DNA of 64,000 bases, from NCBI RefSeq assembly GCF_006716425.1, contig NZ_VFOZ01000001.1, positions 1,426,001-1,490,000 on the forward strand, written 5' to 3'. This document shows, piece after piece, positions 42,044 to 52,913 of the stretch. Source of the stretch: Actinoallomurus bryophytorum. GTDB lineage: Bacteria > Actinomycetota > Actinomycetes > Streptosporangiales > Streptosporangiaceae. The position numbers and the translations under genes were made by a program. The notes under the pieces were generated by a model. That model was not told the origin of the DNA and made no database searches. It worked only from the letters and a program-made list of their open reading frames with translations. Within the stretch, counting starts at the first letter, position 1, and every line of letters starts with the position of its first letter.

Positions 42044-42544
42044 GTGGAGGACGAGGTCGATCGCCTGGTCGCGGCCTGGCGCACGGAGCGGCCAGATCTC
42101 GACACTGAGCCCCTGCATGTCCTCAGCCGCGTCTCGCGGCTGGCCCGGCACCTCGACCGCGCGCGGCGCGCGGCGTTCACGGCGCACGACATGGAGTCCT
42201 GGGAGTTCGACGTCCTGACCGCGCTACGGCGTGCCGGACCACCCTACGAGCTCAGCCCCGGAAGACTCCTCCGCGCCACGCTGGTCACCTCCGGCACCAT
42301 GACCAACCGCATCGACCGTCTGGAGACCGCCGGACTGGTCCGGCGCAGCCCCGACCCGCTGGACAAACGCGGCGTGCTCGTACGGCTGACCGACGCCGGG
42401 CGTACGCGCGTCGACGCCGCCTTCGACGACCTGGTCGAACGCGAACGCGATCTGCTCGGCTCCCTCACCCCCGACGACCGCCGAACACTCGCCGGACTCC
42501 TCCGCTCCCTACTCGTCCCCTTCGACGCCGACCCCACCGGCTGA
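42044..42544 (+). CDS. tamR: MarR-family regulator TamR
   Basis: The GTG at 42044 starts a 166-residue winged-helix protein: WEFDVLTALRRAGPPYELSP, then the recognition region VTSGTMTNRIDRLETAGLV and the wing RRSPDPLDKRGVLVRLTDAG. In Streptomyces, TamR is encoded divergently from tam, binds palindromes in the shared intergenic region and releases them on binding trans-aconitate or related metabolites. The same arrangement with matching operators is present here. Confidence 0.82.
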   Translation: MEDEVDRLVAAWRTERPDLDTEPLHVLSRVSRLARHLDRARRAAFTAHDMESWEFDVLTALRRAGPPYELSPGRLLRATLVTSGTMTNRIDRLETAGLVRRSPDPLDKRGVLVRLTDAGRTRVDAAFDDLVERERDLLGSLTPDDRRTLAGLLRSLLVPFDADPTG

Positions 42545-43110
42545 CCAGACGCCAACCAGGCGAAGCGACAAACCGGCACCGAATGGGACCGACTCGCCGT
42601 GGATCTCCAGGCGGGGTTCAGCTGAGGTGATCCCAGCACCACCGTTCGCGCACAGTCCGTCGAGATCGAGCACTCACGGGCGGCGCGCTCACCTCCGCCG
42701 ACCATGGAACCCTGGACTCCTCCGCTCGTCCCCTTCGACGCCGACCTCATCGGCTGACCATCGCCGATCGGGCTCCACGACAACCCGCCGCACAAGCACC
42801 CCCCCATCGACCCGACCCACACGACCTCGACCGGAAACGAAACGCACCCCGTTCGGTTCACAAACCCCCGCCCACCGCCGGACACTCCTCGGGCCACTCC
42901 GCTCCCCAAGACGCCGACTCCACCGGCTGGCCAAGCGGCAACCGGGAAGCGACCATCCATTGGTCAAGCCTGCAGGCCGTGAAATCTCCAGGTGGAGTTC
43001 GACTGGCTTCACCACCACCGGCCGGGTACAAGCGGTCGAGATGGACGGCGCCCTCACCCCCGACGGCGAGACGTGGACGACTTCGCTTCGGCTGACCAGA
43101 CGGCAATCGC
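42504..43110 (+). repeat. Decayed tandem copies of the tamR 3' end
   Basis: The last 45 or so bases of tamR (CTCGTCCCCTTCGACGCCGA and onward) recur in degenerate form near 42718, 42897 and 43072, roughly 180-210 bases apart. Shared downstream elements include GACCAGACG(G/C)CAA and (G/A)(A/T)CTCCAGG(C/T)GG(G/A)GTTC. The spacer up to 43218 contains no supported gene; its open frames on both strands are repeat-derived. Confidence 0.55.
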
Positions 43111-43218
43111 CGCAAGACCCCGCGACGACCTGGTCGAGGACGAATGCGACCTAAACGCCCGAGCCGCGACCGCAGGAACGCTGCACCTGCACCGCAGACC
43201 GACATAGCGGCTGCGTGA

Positions 43219-43752
43219 TCACAGCAGTGGCTCCTGGCCGGCGTCGTACACGAGCAACCCGTCATCGCGCAGCCGCGCGCCTGGTGTCGGCTCATGGCGT
43301 ACCGGGCGCCCGTCGTGCATCAGATGTTCGACCGGGAGCTTGCGGACGAGGACGAGGAAGTCCGCGATCATCCGGCGATGGCATCGCCACCAGACCGACT
43401 CGCTGCACATCACCGTCTGCTCACCGGCGAAGGCGAGCAGTTCGTCGATCGCCTCGGCGAACGAGGAGGTACGCATGTGAGCGGCGTAACCACGGAACAT
43501 CTCCTGCCGCCAGAAGACGTCCGGCGAGTCCGGCTGCGGTCGCCGGAACCCGCCGAGGCGCTTGTCCCAGCGATAGGCGAACCCACGCGACGGCAGCCAG
43601 TTTTCCAGCGACGCCCGCGACACGTGCGGGTTGCGGCGGCTGCCCGGCGCCGTACGCACGTCGACCACCAGCTCCACCCCGCCGTCCCGCAGCAGGCCGA
43701 CGATCTCCTCCTCTGACGCCGTACCGTGGCCGAACGTCCGGACCGGGCCCAT
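43219..43752 (-). CDS. DUF488 domain protein
   Basis: The ATG at 43752 overlaps the amidase stop by one base. The 177-residue product starts with VRTFGHGTASEEEIVGLLRD and has LVVDVRTAPGSRRNPHVSR, the W-containing FAYRWDKRLGG, and the cysteine region EQTVMCSESVWWRCHRRMIA, all characteristic of DUF488. The function of this family is not established. The conserved Cys residues suggest a redox or nucleic-acid role. Confidence 0.85.
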   Translation of the reverse strand: MGPVRTFGHGTASEEEIVGLLRDGGVELVVDVRTAPGSRRNPHVSRASLENWLPSRGFAYRWDKRLGGFRRPQPDSPDVFWRQEMFRGYAAHMRTSSFAEAIDELLAFAGEQTVMCSESVWWRCHRRMIADFLVLVRKLPVEHLMHDGRPVRHEPTPGARLRDDGLLVYDAGQEPLL

Positions 43753-44867
43753 CAGCGCAGTGCCGCCTCGATCAGCGCTCCGGCGGCCAGCAACCGGCCC
43801 TCTTCGTTCGCCGGCGCGACGAGTTGCAGTGAGCCCGGCAGGTCCCACCCCTCCACCGGAATCGGCAGGGCCAGCGCCGGGTCGCCCGACACGTTGAACG
43901 GCAAGGTCAGCGCGGTGAGGTCCACGTCGCGTTCGACGCCGAGACGTGGCGGCGGTTGCGAGATCGTTGGCAGGGCCAGCAGCGGGTACCGCTCGAAGAG
44001 CTTGGCGAGGTACTCCCGCAGCGCCGTGCGGGTCGCGTACGCCTCGTCGAGTGTCCCGTCGGTGACCCGCTCACCGCGCTCGATGCGGCGGCGGATCCGG
44101 TCGCTCATGCGGTCGGGGTACGCGAGCAGGCTCCGGTGCTCCCGGTAGCCCTCGCCGAGGATCAGGGTGTTGCCCGCCACGAGCGCCGCCGGCCAGCAGT
44201 CGGCCGGTTCGTCGGAGAAGATCAGGCCCGCGGCATCGAGTGCGGCGTCGACGGCGGCGTCCAGTTCGGGCGCGACGATCGTTCCCACCGGCCGCAGCCG
44301 GCCGATCATCACGCCGGAGTCGTACGGGTCCAGGGTGAAGCCGGCCTCGATCAGCGACATGCCGAGCGTCACGGCGGCGATGTCTCGACCGAGCGGCCCG
44401 ATCGTGTCCAGTGACGGCGCCAGCGGAAAGACCCCCTGGAGGGGCACACGTCCATGCGTGGTCTTGAGACCCACGATCCCGCAGCACGCCGCCGGGACGC
44501 GTACGGATCCGCCCGTATCGGTGCCGAGTGCGACATCCGCCTCGTCCAGCGCGACCGCCACCGCGGAGCCGCTGGACGAACCTCCCGGCACCCGCTCCGC
44601 GTCGAGGGGGTTCTCCGGCGTGCCGGTCCAGGGGTTGACGCCGTCGGCGGCGCGGCACAGCTCGGTCAGGTTGGTCTTGCCGACGATACGGGCGCCGGCC
44701 GCGCGGGCGGCGGCGACCACGGGGGCGTCGTGTTCGGCGGGCGTGGCCTGGTCACTGATGACCGGGCAGGCCAGCGTCGTCGGAGACCCGGCGACGTCGA
44801 TGGCGTCCTTGACGGCGAGCCGGGGCCCGTCGCCGTGCGTGGTGAACCTCTCCAGCCAGATCGTCAC
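43752..44867 (-). CDS. Amidase signature enzyme
   Basis: A GTG at 44867 begins a 371-residue amidase with the catalytic Lys in LAVKDAIDV (Lys20), the Gly/Ser-rich GGSSSGSAVAVAL (95-107) carrying the cis-Ser, and the nucleophile Ser in GTDTGGSVRVPA (Ser121). It is shorter than the 450-500 residues usual for the family but keeps all three catalytic residues. It hydrolyses an amide of unknown identity. It is coupled to the DUF488 gene. Confidence 0.85.
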   Translation of the reverse strand: MTIWLERFTTHGDGPRLAVKDAIDVAGSPTTLACPVISDQATPAEHDAPVVAAARAAGARIVGKTNLTELCRAADGVNPWTGTPENPLDAERVPGGSSSGSAVAVALDEADVALGTDTGGSVRVPAACCGIVGLKTTHGRVPLQGVFPLAPSLDTIGPLGRDIAAVTLGMSLIEAGFTLDPYDSGVMIGRLRPVGTIVAPELDAAVDAALDAAGLIFSDEPADCWPAALVAGNTLILGEGYREHRSLLAYPDRMSDRIRRRIERGERVTDGTLDEAYATRTALREYLAKLFERYPLLALPTISQPPPRLGVERDVDLTALTLPFNVSGDPALALPIPVEGWDLPGSLQLVAPANEEGRLLAAGALIEAALR

Positions 44868-44963
44868 GACGCCATCATGGCGTGCCGGCGTCAGGTCGGA
44901 TAGGCGTCCTCAGGCACCCCACGCGAGCCACCGGGCCCACGCGTCGGCTCGTGGTCGGCCGGG

Positions 44964-46703
<1,740 letters not shown>

Positions 46704-46932
46704 AACGTCAGCAAGGCTATCCGCCCTGGGGCACACCTCGGGCAACGCCGTCAGGGCTTGTGGAAAACGGCGCCGGTCGAACTGCTCACGTAACGCCCGA
46801 GGACCAGTCGACGGCGGCGACATCCTGACCGCCTGCAGCATCGGAGACACCGCCTGTCCGATGTCGATCTACATGTCGGACTCCCAGTACTCATCAACGC
46901 GGACAGCTCTTACGAGACGACGCCGGCAGCTG

Positions 46933-47202
46933 TCAACGATCCGAGTTCGATGCAACCCTGCGCTGAATGATGATCTTTCGCTGGATCACGATCAAGGCGA
47001 CCAGCGCAACGAAAACACCAATGTAGAACTGATGCCAAAAAGCGCTGAGTATAAACATACCCCCCAAGCAGAGGTACGCCACACCCGCAAGCTGGCGAGT
47101 GGTCGATTTGATCGGCAGCCGGCGCCAGCGAAAGAAACTCGCAAGGGCGCTGACCCCTTGCAAACAGAGGGCGATTCCAATAATGAGGCCGAATATCAAC
47201 AT
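46933..47202 (-). CDS. Small membrane protein of unknown function
   Basis: The 89-residue product has three predicted membrane helices (LIFGLIIGIALCLQGV, LAGVAYLCLGGMFILSAFW, IGVFVALVALIVI) and a basic C-terminus. It lies six bases after the T7SS-associated gene at 47209-48060. Local base composition is poorer in G and C than the flanks, which suggests acquisition from elsewhere. No family recognised. Confidence 0.6.
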   Translation of the reverse strand: MLIFGLIIGIALCLQGVSALASFFRWRRLPIKSTTRQLAGVAYLCLGGMFILSAFWHQFYIGVFVALVALIVIQRKIIIQRRVASNSDR

Positions 47203-47208
47203 GATGAA

Positions 47209-48060
47209 CTACTTCTCAAATAGCGCATGTCCCGTTACCAACCCTTTGAAGAAACCCCCGACTCCGCCGATGGTAGCACCCACCGCCGTCATAGGAATAT
47301 CGAACGGACCTGTCTCGATTCCAAACACCCCTATCGTTCCGCCGACTTCTGCCGCCCCCTTCCATGCACCACCGACGGCGGCCCCCCAGTGCAGCTTCAC
47401 ACCATTGTCCGTGACGATTTTATCCGCAGCGTCAAAGCTGGACTTGAGCCCTCGCATCGAAGAGTCGATGGCTTTCAACTCATTGTCCGACAGCAGGTTC
47501 TTGTGATTGTCTCGATAATTACGGAGTCCCGCCGACAGTGCCTTGTACTCGGAGCCAAGCTTACGTGCGGCTACCGCTCTGGCCGATTTAGCCGCCTTCA
47601 GGGCCTCGGCTCGTTCCTGGCTGAACTGTTGCAGGAACTTCTGCACTTGCGGATCCGAAGAGCCAGCAGGCAGGCCGAGCTTCCCAGCTCCGTCAATCGT
47701 GATGTACTTCGCCTTGACGCCCTGCTCCGCCCGACTCTCAAGCCATGATTCGATCTTGGCCAATCGCAAGGCGAGCTCGTCGACGATGTCGCCCATTGAG
47801 GTCGTGCGCGAAGACAACCAGCCGAGGTCCACAATGTTCGGTTCGACACTGCTCTTGAAGCGGTCGGCCGCCGATCCCCGGTAAACGACTTCACCGCTCT
47901 CCCCCACCAGACGGTCGACGACACGCCCGAGAGCCAAGGCCGGCTCTTCGCTCTTGCCCGCGAACCCGTAGAGAACTCCAGCCAGATTCGATATGCCATG
48001 GATATCTCCTCCGACCCAATTAAAGGAGAAGGCCGGCAGAGAAGACGCACCCTTCGACAT
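47209..48060 (-). CDS. WXG/PPE-like T7SS-associated protein
   Basis: The 283-residue product is mainly helical. The first 120 residues resemble the helical N-terminal domain of T7SS substrates (VVDRLVGESGEVVYRGSAAD, then a long helix with LALRLAKIESWLESRAE). The middle is a charged coiled coil, and the C-terminus is a Gly-rich hydrophobic segment (AVGGAWKGAAEVGGTIGVFG, AVGATIGGVGGFFKGLV) that could insert in membranes. It may be an effector or structural substrate. Composition is less GC-rich than the housekeeping genes. Confidence 0.55.
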   Translation of the reverse strand: MSKGASSLPAFSFNWVGGDIHGISNLAGVLYGFAGKSEEPALALGRVVDRLVGESGEVVYRGSAADRFKSSVEPNIVDLGWLSSRTTSMGDIVDELALRLAKIESWLESRAEQGVKAKYITIDGAGKLGLPAGSSDPQVQKFLQQFSQERAEALKAAKSARAVAARKLGSEYKALSAGLRNYRDNHKNLLSDNELKAIDSSMRGLKSSFDAADKIVTDNGVKLHWGAAVGGAWKGAAEVGGTIGVFGIETGPFDIPMTAVGATIGGVGGFFKGLVTGHALFEK

Positions 48061-48072
48061 TACCGCCCCATC

Positions 48073-48369
48073 TCAGTATTCCGGCCGCGGCGCTTCTACA
48101 ATGTGGTCGAACACGTCTCGTTCGACCTTCGAGTAGTGGCGATGAGCATAGTCCAACTTATAGGCATGCGCGCTTATCGACTGAGCGAGCACTGTATGCA
48201 TCTCATACAGGGCTTGAAGCGTCACATTGAGCATCTTATCGATCGCATCATCACCGCCCGCCGGGCAGGCCGGCTTGTGCGGCATCAAGTTCGCGTATGC
48301 CTCACCCTGTTTCGAGAATTCAGCAGATGCTTTTACCAGATCGTCGAAGATGACGTCGTAACCACTCAC
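48073..48369 (-). CDS. Small helical WXG100-like protein
   Basis: The 98-residue product has the size and two-helix outline of ESX-type small proteins (DVIFDDLVKASAEFSKQGEA, then DKMLNVTLQALYEMHTVLAQ), though the central W-x-G is not present. Its start overlaps the upstream stop by four bases, so it is translationally coupled. It is probably a secretion partner of the neighbouring larger protein. Confidence 0.55.
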   Translation of the reverse strand: MSGYDVIFDDLVKASAEFSKQGEAYANLMPHKPACPAGGDDAIDKMLNVTLQALYEMHTVLAQSISAHAYKLDYAHRHYSKVERDVFDHIVEAPRPEY

Positions 48370-48776
48370 CGATCGCTCCTACTCCAGGCATCGATTCCGG
48401 CCGCCGTCCAACGGTCCGCGCCATCCTGTACGACGGGGTTCACGACAACAGGAATCCTTGCTGCCGAGATCTGAATGAGAAGTTCCAGGACCGCGATCCT
48501 CTCCCAAGGCTGGAACTCTCCGAGCTGGGCGACCAGTAGCTCAAGCTCGGTGAAGACCGGAAGGCCTGCGGTGCCGTCCTCGAGCCGTCGCAGCTCGAAA
48601 TTCACCTGTCGCGGTCCGGTCGTTTCCGTGGCCGGCTGGGTCGGAACGTAGACATAGGCGACCCCCTCGGTCAGTCTCCGCCGGGCCTCAACCGCCTCGG
48701 CGAGCGAACGGTCTGTATCCGGGCCCGGCCCGGTCTGGTCGGCGCCGGACGATGGGTACTGATACGGAGAGGACAT
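48366..48776 (-). CDS. SseB/SAV_915-like protein
   Basis: The 136-residue product has a low-complexity N-terminus and a compact domain with VAYVYVPTQPATET, GLPVFTELELLVAQLGEFQP and a C-terminal IPVVVNPVV, resembling SseB N-terminal/SAV_915-type domains that accompany type VII secretion genes in actinobacteria. It is coupled to the small helical protein gene downstream. Function is unknown. Confidence 0.6.
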   Translation of the reverse strand: MSSPYQYPSSGADQTGPGPDTDRSLAEAVEARRRLTEGVAYVYVPTQPATETTGPRQVNFELRRLEDGTAGLPVFTELELLVAQLGEFQPWERIAVLELLIQISAARIPVVVNPVVQDGADRWTAAGIDAWSRSDR

Positions 48777-48794
48777 CGCTGTCGCCCCTTTCGT

Positions 48795-50030
48795 CTAGTG
48801 ACCGCCGCGGTATTCGTTCATCGGCTCATCCGCCATCGCCGGAGGGGATCTGCGGGACCGCCGGCGATAGACCACGACCAGTGCCGTGAGAGCGATGAGC
48901 ACCGCTCCACCAAGGGCGAGCGGAAAACTCGAGCCCGACGTGTCTCGTTTTTGCGCCTGGGGCGAAGGCTGCGGCCGCACCACGGATCCACGCTGGGCGG
49001 CCCGCCATTTGTCCAATGCGGCGTAGACCGGGTTCGGAGCGTCCGCCGACACCGGGTATCGCTTCGGGTTCATCGCACTGGTGATCTGGATTGCGCCGTA
49101 TCCGGTCTGGTCGTTCCACCGTGATCCCCCCGACGGCCTTGCGGTCGCGATGAGGCGTTGTACCACCGTGCGAGCCGGCATATGGGGATTGCTCGATCGG
49201 ATCAGCGCGACAGCGCCGGACGTCAGCGCCGCCGAAGCACTCGTGCCCCGACCGTCTCGGTAGAGTTCGCCCTTCTTGCCGATCGAGGGAATCCTGTCGC
49301 CTGGCGCGGCGACGGCGACGTAGGGCTGCCGCTGTGTACCTTTCCACGGGCGCAACGCCGGATCGATCGCCCCGACGGTCAGGACTCCGGCGCACGACCC
49401 CGGCAGTTCCGGCCAGTTCGTCGTGTTTCCGGTGTTGCCCGCGCTCGCGACCACGACCACGTCGTGATCGACCGCATAGGCGATCGCGCTCTGGATACCT
49501 GGCTCGCAATGCCCATCCATCGTCGCCGAGGTCACGCCCTGAGAAAAGTTGATGACCTTGGCGCCATGGTCGGTGGCGAAATGAATGCCCTCGGCATAGG
49601 ACTCGAACAACCCGTTCTTGTCACCCAGCCGCCCGGCATCATGTATCGGCAGAATCTTTGCTTCTGGTGCTATCCCGACGAAGTCCGTGGTCCCCCCACC
49701 CTGTCCGGCGATCATGGCCGCCATCGCGGTGCCGTGACCCCCTTCCCGGTCATCAAGGTCCCTACGGCCGTCGGTCTTTCCTCCAGTGCTGTCCTCACCT
49801 TTCAACACGACACCAGAGAGCTCCGGCAGGGCCGCGTTCACACCCGTGTCGAGAACCGCGACCGTGACGCCTGCGCCCTTGGTCACCGGCCAGACGTCAC
49901 TCTCGATGCCCCAGACCGAAAACCACCACTCGGTTGACCTTGGGTGCGGCGTCGTAGCCTCCGCTCGCACGGGCATGACCACTGACAACAGCGTCAGTGC
50001 GGCCGCGAGAAGGTGGCCGCCGCGCTTCAA
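48795..50030 (-). CDS. mycP: Mycosin-type subtilase (MycP, type VII secretion-associated protease)
   Basis: The 411-residue protein has a signal peptide (MKRGGHLLAAALTLLSVVM), a subtilisin catalytic domain with Asp61 (VAVLDTGVN), His99 (GGHGTAMAAMIAG) and Ser264 (GTSASAALTSG), a Pro/Gln-rich linker and a C-terminal membrane helix near residue 375 (LALGGAVLIALTALVVVY) with a basic tail. This is the mycosin architecture; MycP proteins are essential parts of ESX systems and cleave substrates at the membrane. It follows the PPE-like gene with a four-base overlap. Confidence 0.9.
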   Translation of the reverse strand: MKRGGHLLAAALTLLSVVMPVRAEATTPHPRSTEWWFSVWGIESDVWPVTKGAGVTVAVLDTGVNAALPELSGVVLKGEDSTGGKTDGRRDLDDREGGHGTAMAAMIAGQGGGTTDFVGIAPEAKILPIHDAGRLGDKNGLFESYAEGIHFATDHGAKVINFSQGVTSATMDGHCEPGIQSAIAYAVDHDVVVVASAGNTGNTTNWPELPGSCAGVLTVGAIDPALRPWKGTQRQPYVAVAAPGDRIPSIGKKGELYRDGRGTSASAALTSGAVALIRSSNPHMPARTVVQRLIATARPSGGSRWNDQTGYGAIQITSAMNPKRYPVSADAPNPVYAALDKWRAAQRGSVVRPQPSPQAQKRDTSGSSFPLALGGAVLIALTALVVVYRRRSRRSPPAMADEPMNEYRGGH

Positions 50031-51334
50031 GCGTCTTCTCCGGTAAGCCAGTCGCGAGCGGCGTCGACATCTTCGTCCGCTCGGGGAAGGCCACTCTTGG
50101 CATCACGTTGCCGTTCGAGGTCGGCCAACTGCGCCTGAAGCTCGCCGATCCGGGCGGAAACGTCCGGAACATCGTCATGCGGACTTTCGATGTCAAGGTC
50201 GGCGAGGATCGCCGAGAGAGCGTCGCCATCGGCGGATAGGTCGATCTCGATCGGGGGATCGACCGGTTCCGGCGCTTCGACAGCGGGCTGCTCGTTCTCG
50301 ATCAGCTGCGGGGCGGCCTCGATGCCTCCCGTCCACACTTCCTCGTCTTCGGTCAGCCACGTCTGCCTGGTGCGCTCTCGTTTCTCGGTCGAGCCGGCTC
50401 CGGTCATCGGGGCAGCGGTCCCCGGCCGGGTCTCCGCGCCTGCGCCGGCCGATTCGGCTTCGCCTGCCATACCTGAAGGCTTGCCTCCGCGGCCTGTTCC
50501 GGCAACGCCTGGCCTCGCCGCCTGTGCGCCGAGGATTCCCCCGGGCGTGATCAGGCCAGGGGCCGACATGTTGGGACCAGCGATCGGAGGCGGCAAGCCC
50601 GGCCCGCCGAAACCGCTGCCGCCACCGTAGTTGCCCACAGGGGGAACGGGACCGAATCCGCCGCCGACCAGGCCCGACGGTGACATTCCCGCGAGCTCCG
50701 TGCCCGCCCCACCGTCTCTGGACGATCCCCGGTCGACCGCATCAGTGGCCGAGGAGTGGTACGCCGAACCCTTACTGCCGAGACTGTGGGAGCCGCCTCC
50801 CGCCGGCCCCTGACCGGCGTGCGCCGGGCCGTTACTCGCGGGACCGTGCTCCAGCGTCCCCGCTCCAGGCGGCAAAGACGTCGAGAGGTCTTGCGGAAGG
50901 GAACTCCAGGCCTGGGTGACGCGTTCGTTCGCGCCGGTCATCCAGCTCTGGGCTTCCGGCAGGTCCTTGGACGGTGGTTTGTTGTACTTGTACCAGGCCA
51001 GGTGCTCCGAGCCGTGCCGCTCGATCGTGACGCCGAAGGTGTTGGCGGTCTGGTGGACGGTGGCCGCCGCCGACCAGACCTCGCGCAGTTGTGACTGGGC
51101 GGCTGCCGCGTCCTTGCCGGTCCACGCGTCATGCAGGTCCGTGCGCATGCTCAGCAGTTCGCCGGCGATCTTCTCGTACGCCGCCGCGAACTTCTGGTAC
51201 GAACGGCCTGACGCCGTGACCGCCTCCGGGTCGGAGGACTTGAGCAGGGCGTCGATGCTCTTTGGGTCGGTGTACTGCGCCGGTGAGCCTGTGGGGGCGG
51301 TGGACCGCATGGGTGCGGAGTAGGAGTCCGCCAT
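50027..51334 (-). CDS. PPE/EspB-like T7SS substrate with a Pro/Gly-rich middle
   Basis: The 435-residue protein has a helical N-terminal domain of about 160 residues containing LHDAWTGKDAAAAQSQLREV, where W-T-G marks the turn of a WXG-type hairpin. A Gly/Pro/Ser-rich region of about 170 residues follows (PVPPVGNYGGGSGFGGPGLP). The acidic C-terminus ends in a coiled coil (ISARIGELQAQLADLERQRD-like). This is the layout of PPE- or EspB-like secreted proteins. Adjacent mycosin supports export by a type VII system. Confidence 0.65.
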   Translation of the reverse strand: MADSYSAPMRSTAPTGSPAQYTDPKSIDALLKSSDPEAVTASGRSYQKFAAAYEKIAGELLSMRTDLHDAWTGKDAAAAQSQLREVWSAAATVHQTANTFGVTIERHGSEHLAWYKYNKPPSKDLPEAQSWMTGANERVTQAWSSLPQDLSTSLPPGAGTLEHGPASNGPAHAGQGPAGGGSHSLGSKGSAYHSSATDAVDRGSSRDGGAGTELAGMSPSGLVGGGFGPVPPVGNYGGGSGFGGPGLPPPIAGPNMSAPGLITPGGILGAQAARPGVAGTGRGGKPSGMAGEAESAGAGAETRPGTAAPMTGAGSTEKRERTRQTWLTEDEEVWTGGIEAAPQLIENEQPAVEAPEPVDPPIEIDLSADGDALSAILADLDIESPHDDVPDVSARIGELQAQLADLERQRDAKSGLPRADEDVDAARDWLTGEDA

Positions 51335-51335
51335 G

Positions 51336-51815
51336 TCAGTCCCTGCCTTCCGGGTTCAGTGAGTTCGGGACCGCGGCACCGGGCGGGGCCGAGGAGGAGT
51401 CGTGCTGGAGCAGGTCGGTGGTCGGCACGACTTGGAGACGTTTGTCGACCGCGGCGATGCGGCGTTCGAGTTCGGCTTCGGTCGCGTCGTATGTCTGCGC
51501 CGTGCGGTGGAGTTTTTTGATCATGTCCAGCATGGCGTGCAGGAACCGGCTGTGCTGGTCGACCAGGGTCGCGTGACCGTCCTGGACGCTCGGATAGAAG
51601 CGCTGTGCCGCGTCCCATGCGCCGTACGCCGTGCTGCTCGCCGGTTTCAGGTCCTCATCCGCCGACAGCAGATCTTCCAGGTGCGCCGTCAGGCGGGCGG
51701 CGATGGCGCGCACCTGGGCGTGGTCGACCTTGATGTGGCCGGAGGGATCAAGTCCTGGCCAGTCCCGGTACGCGACCAGTGGAACGGGCCCTGGGTCCAC
51801 AGGCGGCATCGTCAT
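51336..51815 (-). CDS. Helical WXG-like protein of the T7SS locus
   Basis: The 159-residue product opens the minus-strand run. It has two long helices separated by STAYGAWDAAQRFYPSVQDG (Trp at the expected turn) and a Pro/Ser-rich tail. It is probably the partner of the PPE-like protein encoded just downstream. An AT-rich stretch near 51,905-51,960 lies upstream and probably carries the promoter. Confidence 0.6.
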   Translation of the reverse strand: MTMPPVDPGPVPLVAYRDWPGLDPSGHIKVDHAQVRAIAARLTAHLEDLLSADEDLKPASSTAYGAWDAAQRFYPSVQDGHATLVDQHSRFLHAMLDMIKKLHRTAQTYDATEAELERRIAAVDKRLQVVPTTDLLQHDSSSAPPGAAVPNSLNPEGRD

Positions 51816-51899
51816 CCCCTTCCCGGACGTTCGGACACACGAGGTGCCGCCGACCGGAACCGGTCCCCCGCATGCTCGGCTCAGTCCCCGCCGATCCCC

Positions 51900-51965
51900 G
51901 TAAAAGCCGTTAAAACTTTACAAAGCTTGACTTACCCCGTCCAGGTCATCGTCATGTACTTTACC
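51900..51965 (-). promoter_or_regulatory. AT-rich probable promoter region of the T7SS-associated run
   Basis: This segment, with AAAACTTTACAAAGCTTGAC on the plus strand, is strikingly AT-rich for the window and lies 85-150 bases before the first gene of the run. Exact -10 and -35 boxes are not certain. Confidence 0.35.
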
Positions 51966-52022
51966 CAGCCGTGACGTCAGGTGGCGAACGATGTGCGGAG
52001 AGCGAGTATCGGCCCGGCCGTT

Positions 52023-52913
52023 TCACACTGGGCTGGCGCCCGGTACGGGCCCCAAGGCCTGACGGACGTCGGCGAAGTGGGGCGTACGGGCGAGCCCGGC
52101 CGCAAGCTCAGCGGCGTGCGAGGCCGACGAGGTGAGGAACGCGCACGTCGGGCCGGAGCCCGACACGAGCGCACCCAGGGCTCCCAGCTTCCGGCCCGCC
52201 GTGAGGGCCTCCGCCAGGGACGGCCGCAAACTGATGGCCGCGGCCTGCAGGTCGTTCCGCAAAGCCTTCCCCAGCGCTGGAGGGTTACCGGTCTTCAGGG
52301 AGGCCATCAGGTCATCGGAGACGACCGGCCAAGGGACCGGTGAGTCCGCCCGGAGCCGGTCGCATTCGCCGTACACGGCCGGGGTCGACAGGCCGCCGTC
52401 GGCGTAGCCGAACACCCAGTGGAACTCCCCCACGGCCTCGACCGCGGTGAGCCGCTCGCCCCGGCCCAGTCCCACGGCCGTGCCGCCGAGCAGCGCGAAC
52501 GGCACGTCGCTGCCCAGCCGGGCGGCGAGCTCCAGCAGCGTCTCCCGGTCGAGTCGCGTGTCCCACAGCAGGTCACAGGCGACCAGCGCCGCCGCCGCGT
52601 CCGCGCTGCCGCCGGCCATTCCGCCGGCCACCGGGATGTCCTTGCGGATGTGCAACGCCACCCGCGGCTCGATCCCCACGTGCGCTGCCAGCAGGGTCGC
52701 CGCGCGGGCCGCGAGGTTGTCCAGGCCGGTCGGTACGGTCGCCGGGCCGTCGACCGAGACGCTCAGCGCGTCGGCCGGCGTCGCGGTCACCTCGTCGAAC
52801 AGTGAGACGGCGTGGAAGACGTTGACGAGGTCGTGGTAGCCGTCATCTCGCACGGGACCGACGCTCAGCTCGAGATTGACCTTGGCGGGTACGCGAACAG
52901 TGGTCACGATCAC
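52023..52913 (-). CDS. ispE: 4-diphosphocytidyl-2-C-methyl-D-erythritol kinase
   Basis: A GTG at 52913 overlaps the ksgA stop (GTGA). The 296-residue GHMP kinase has [20 protein letters not shown], the ATP-binding [20 protein letters not shown] (91-110) and the C-terminal [14 protein letters not shown]. It phosphorylates CDP-methylerythritol in the MEP isoprenoid pathway, which also feeds polyprenyl carriers used by the polysaccharide system. Confidence 0.95.
   Translation of the reverse strand: MIVTTVRVPAKVNLELSVGPVRDDGYHDLVNVFHAVSLFDEVTATPADALSVSVDGPATVPTGLDNLAARAATLLAAHVGIEPRVALHIRKDIPVAGGMAGGSADAAAALVACDLLWDTRLDRETLLELAARLGSDVPFALLGGTAVGLGRGERLTAVEAVGEFHWVFGYADGGLSTPAVYGECDRLRADSPVPWPVVSDDLMASLKTGNPPALGKALRNDLQAAAISLRPSLAEALTAGRKLGALGALVSGSGPTCAFLTSSASHAAELAAGLARTPHFADVRQALGPVPGASPV

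Noticed and set aside
42627-43154. Plus-strand open frame between tamR and DUF488
   Set aside because: It is made of decayed tamR-tail repeats, without a ribosome-binding site or domain.
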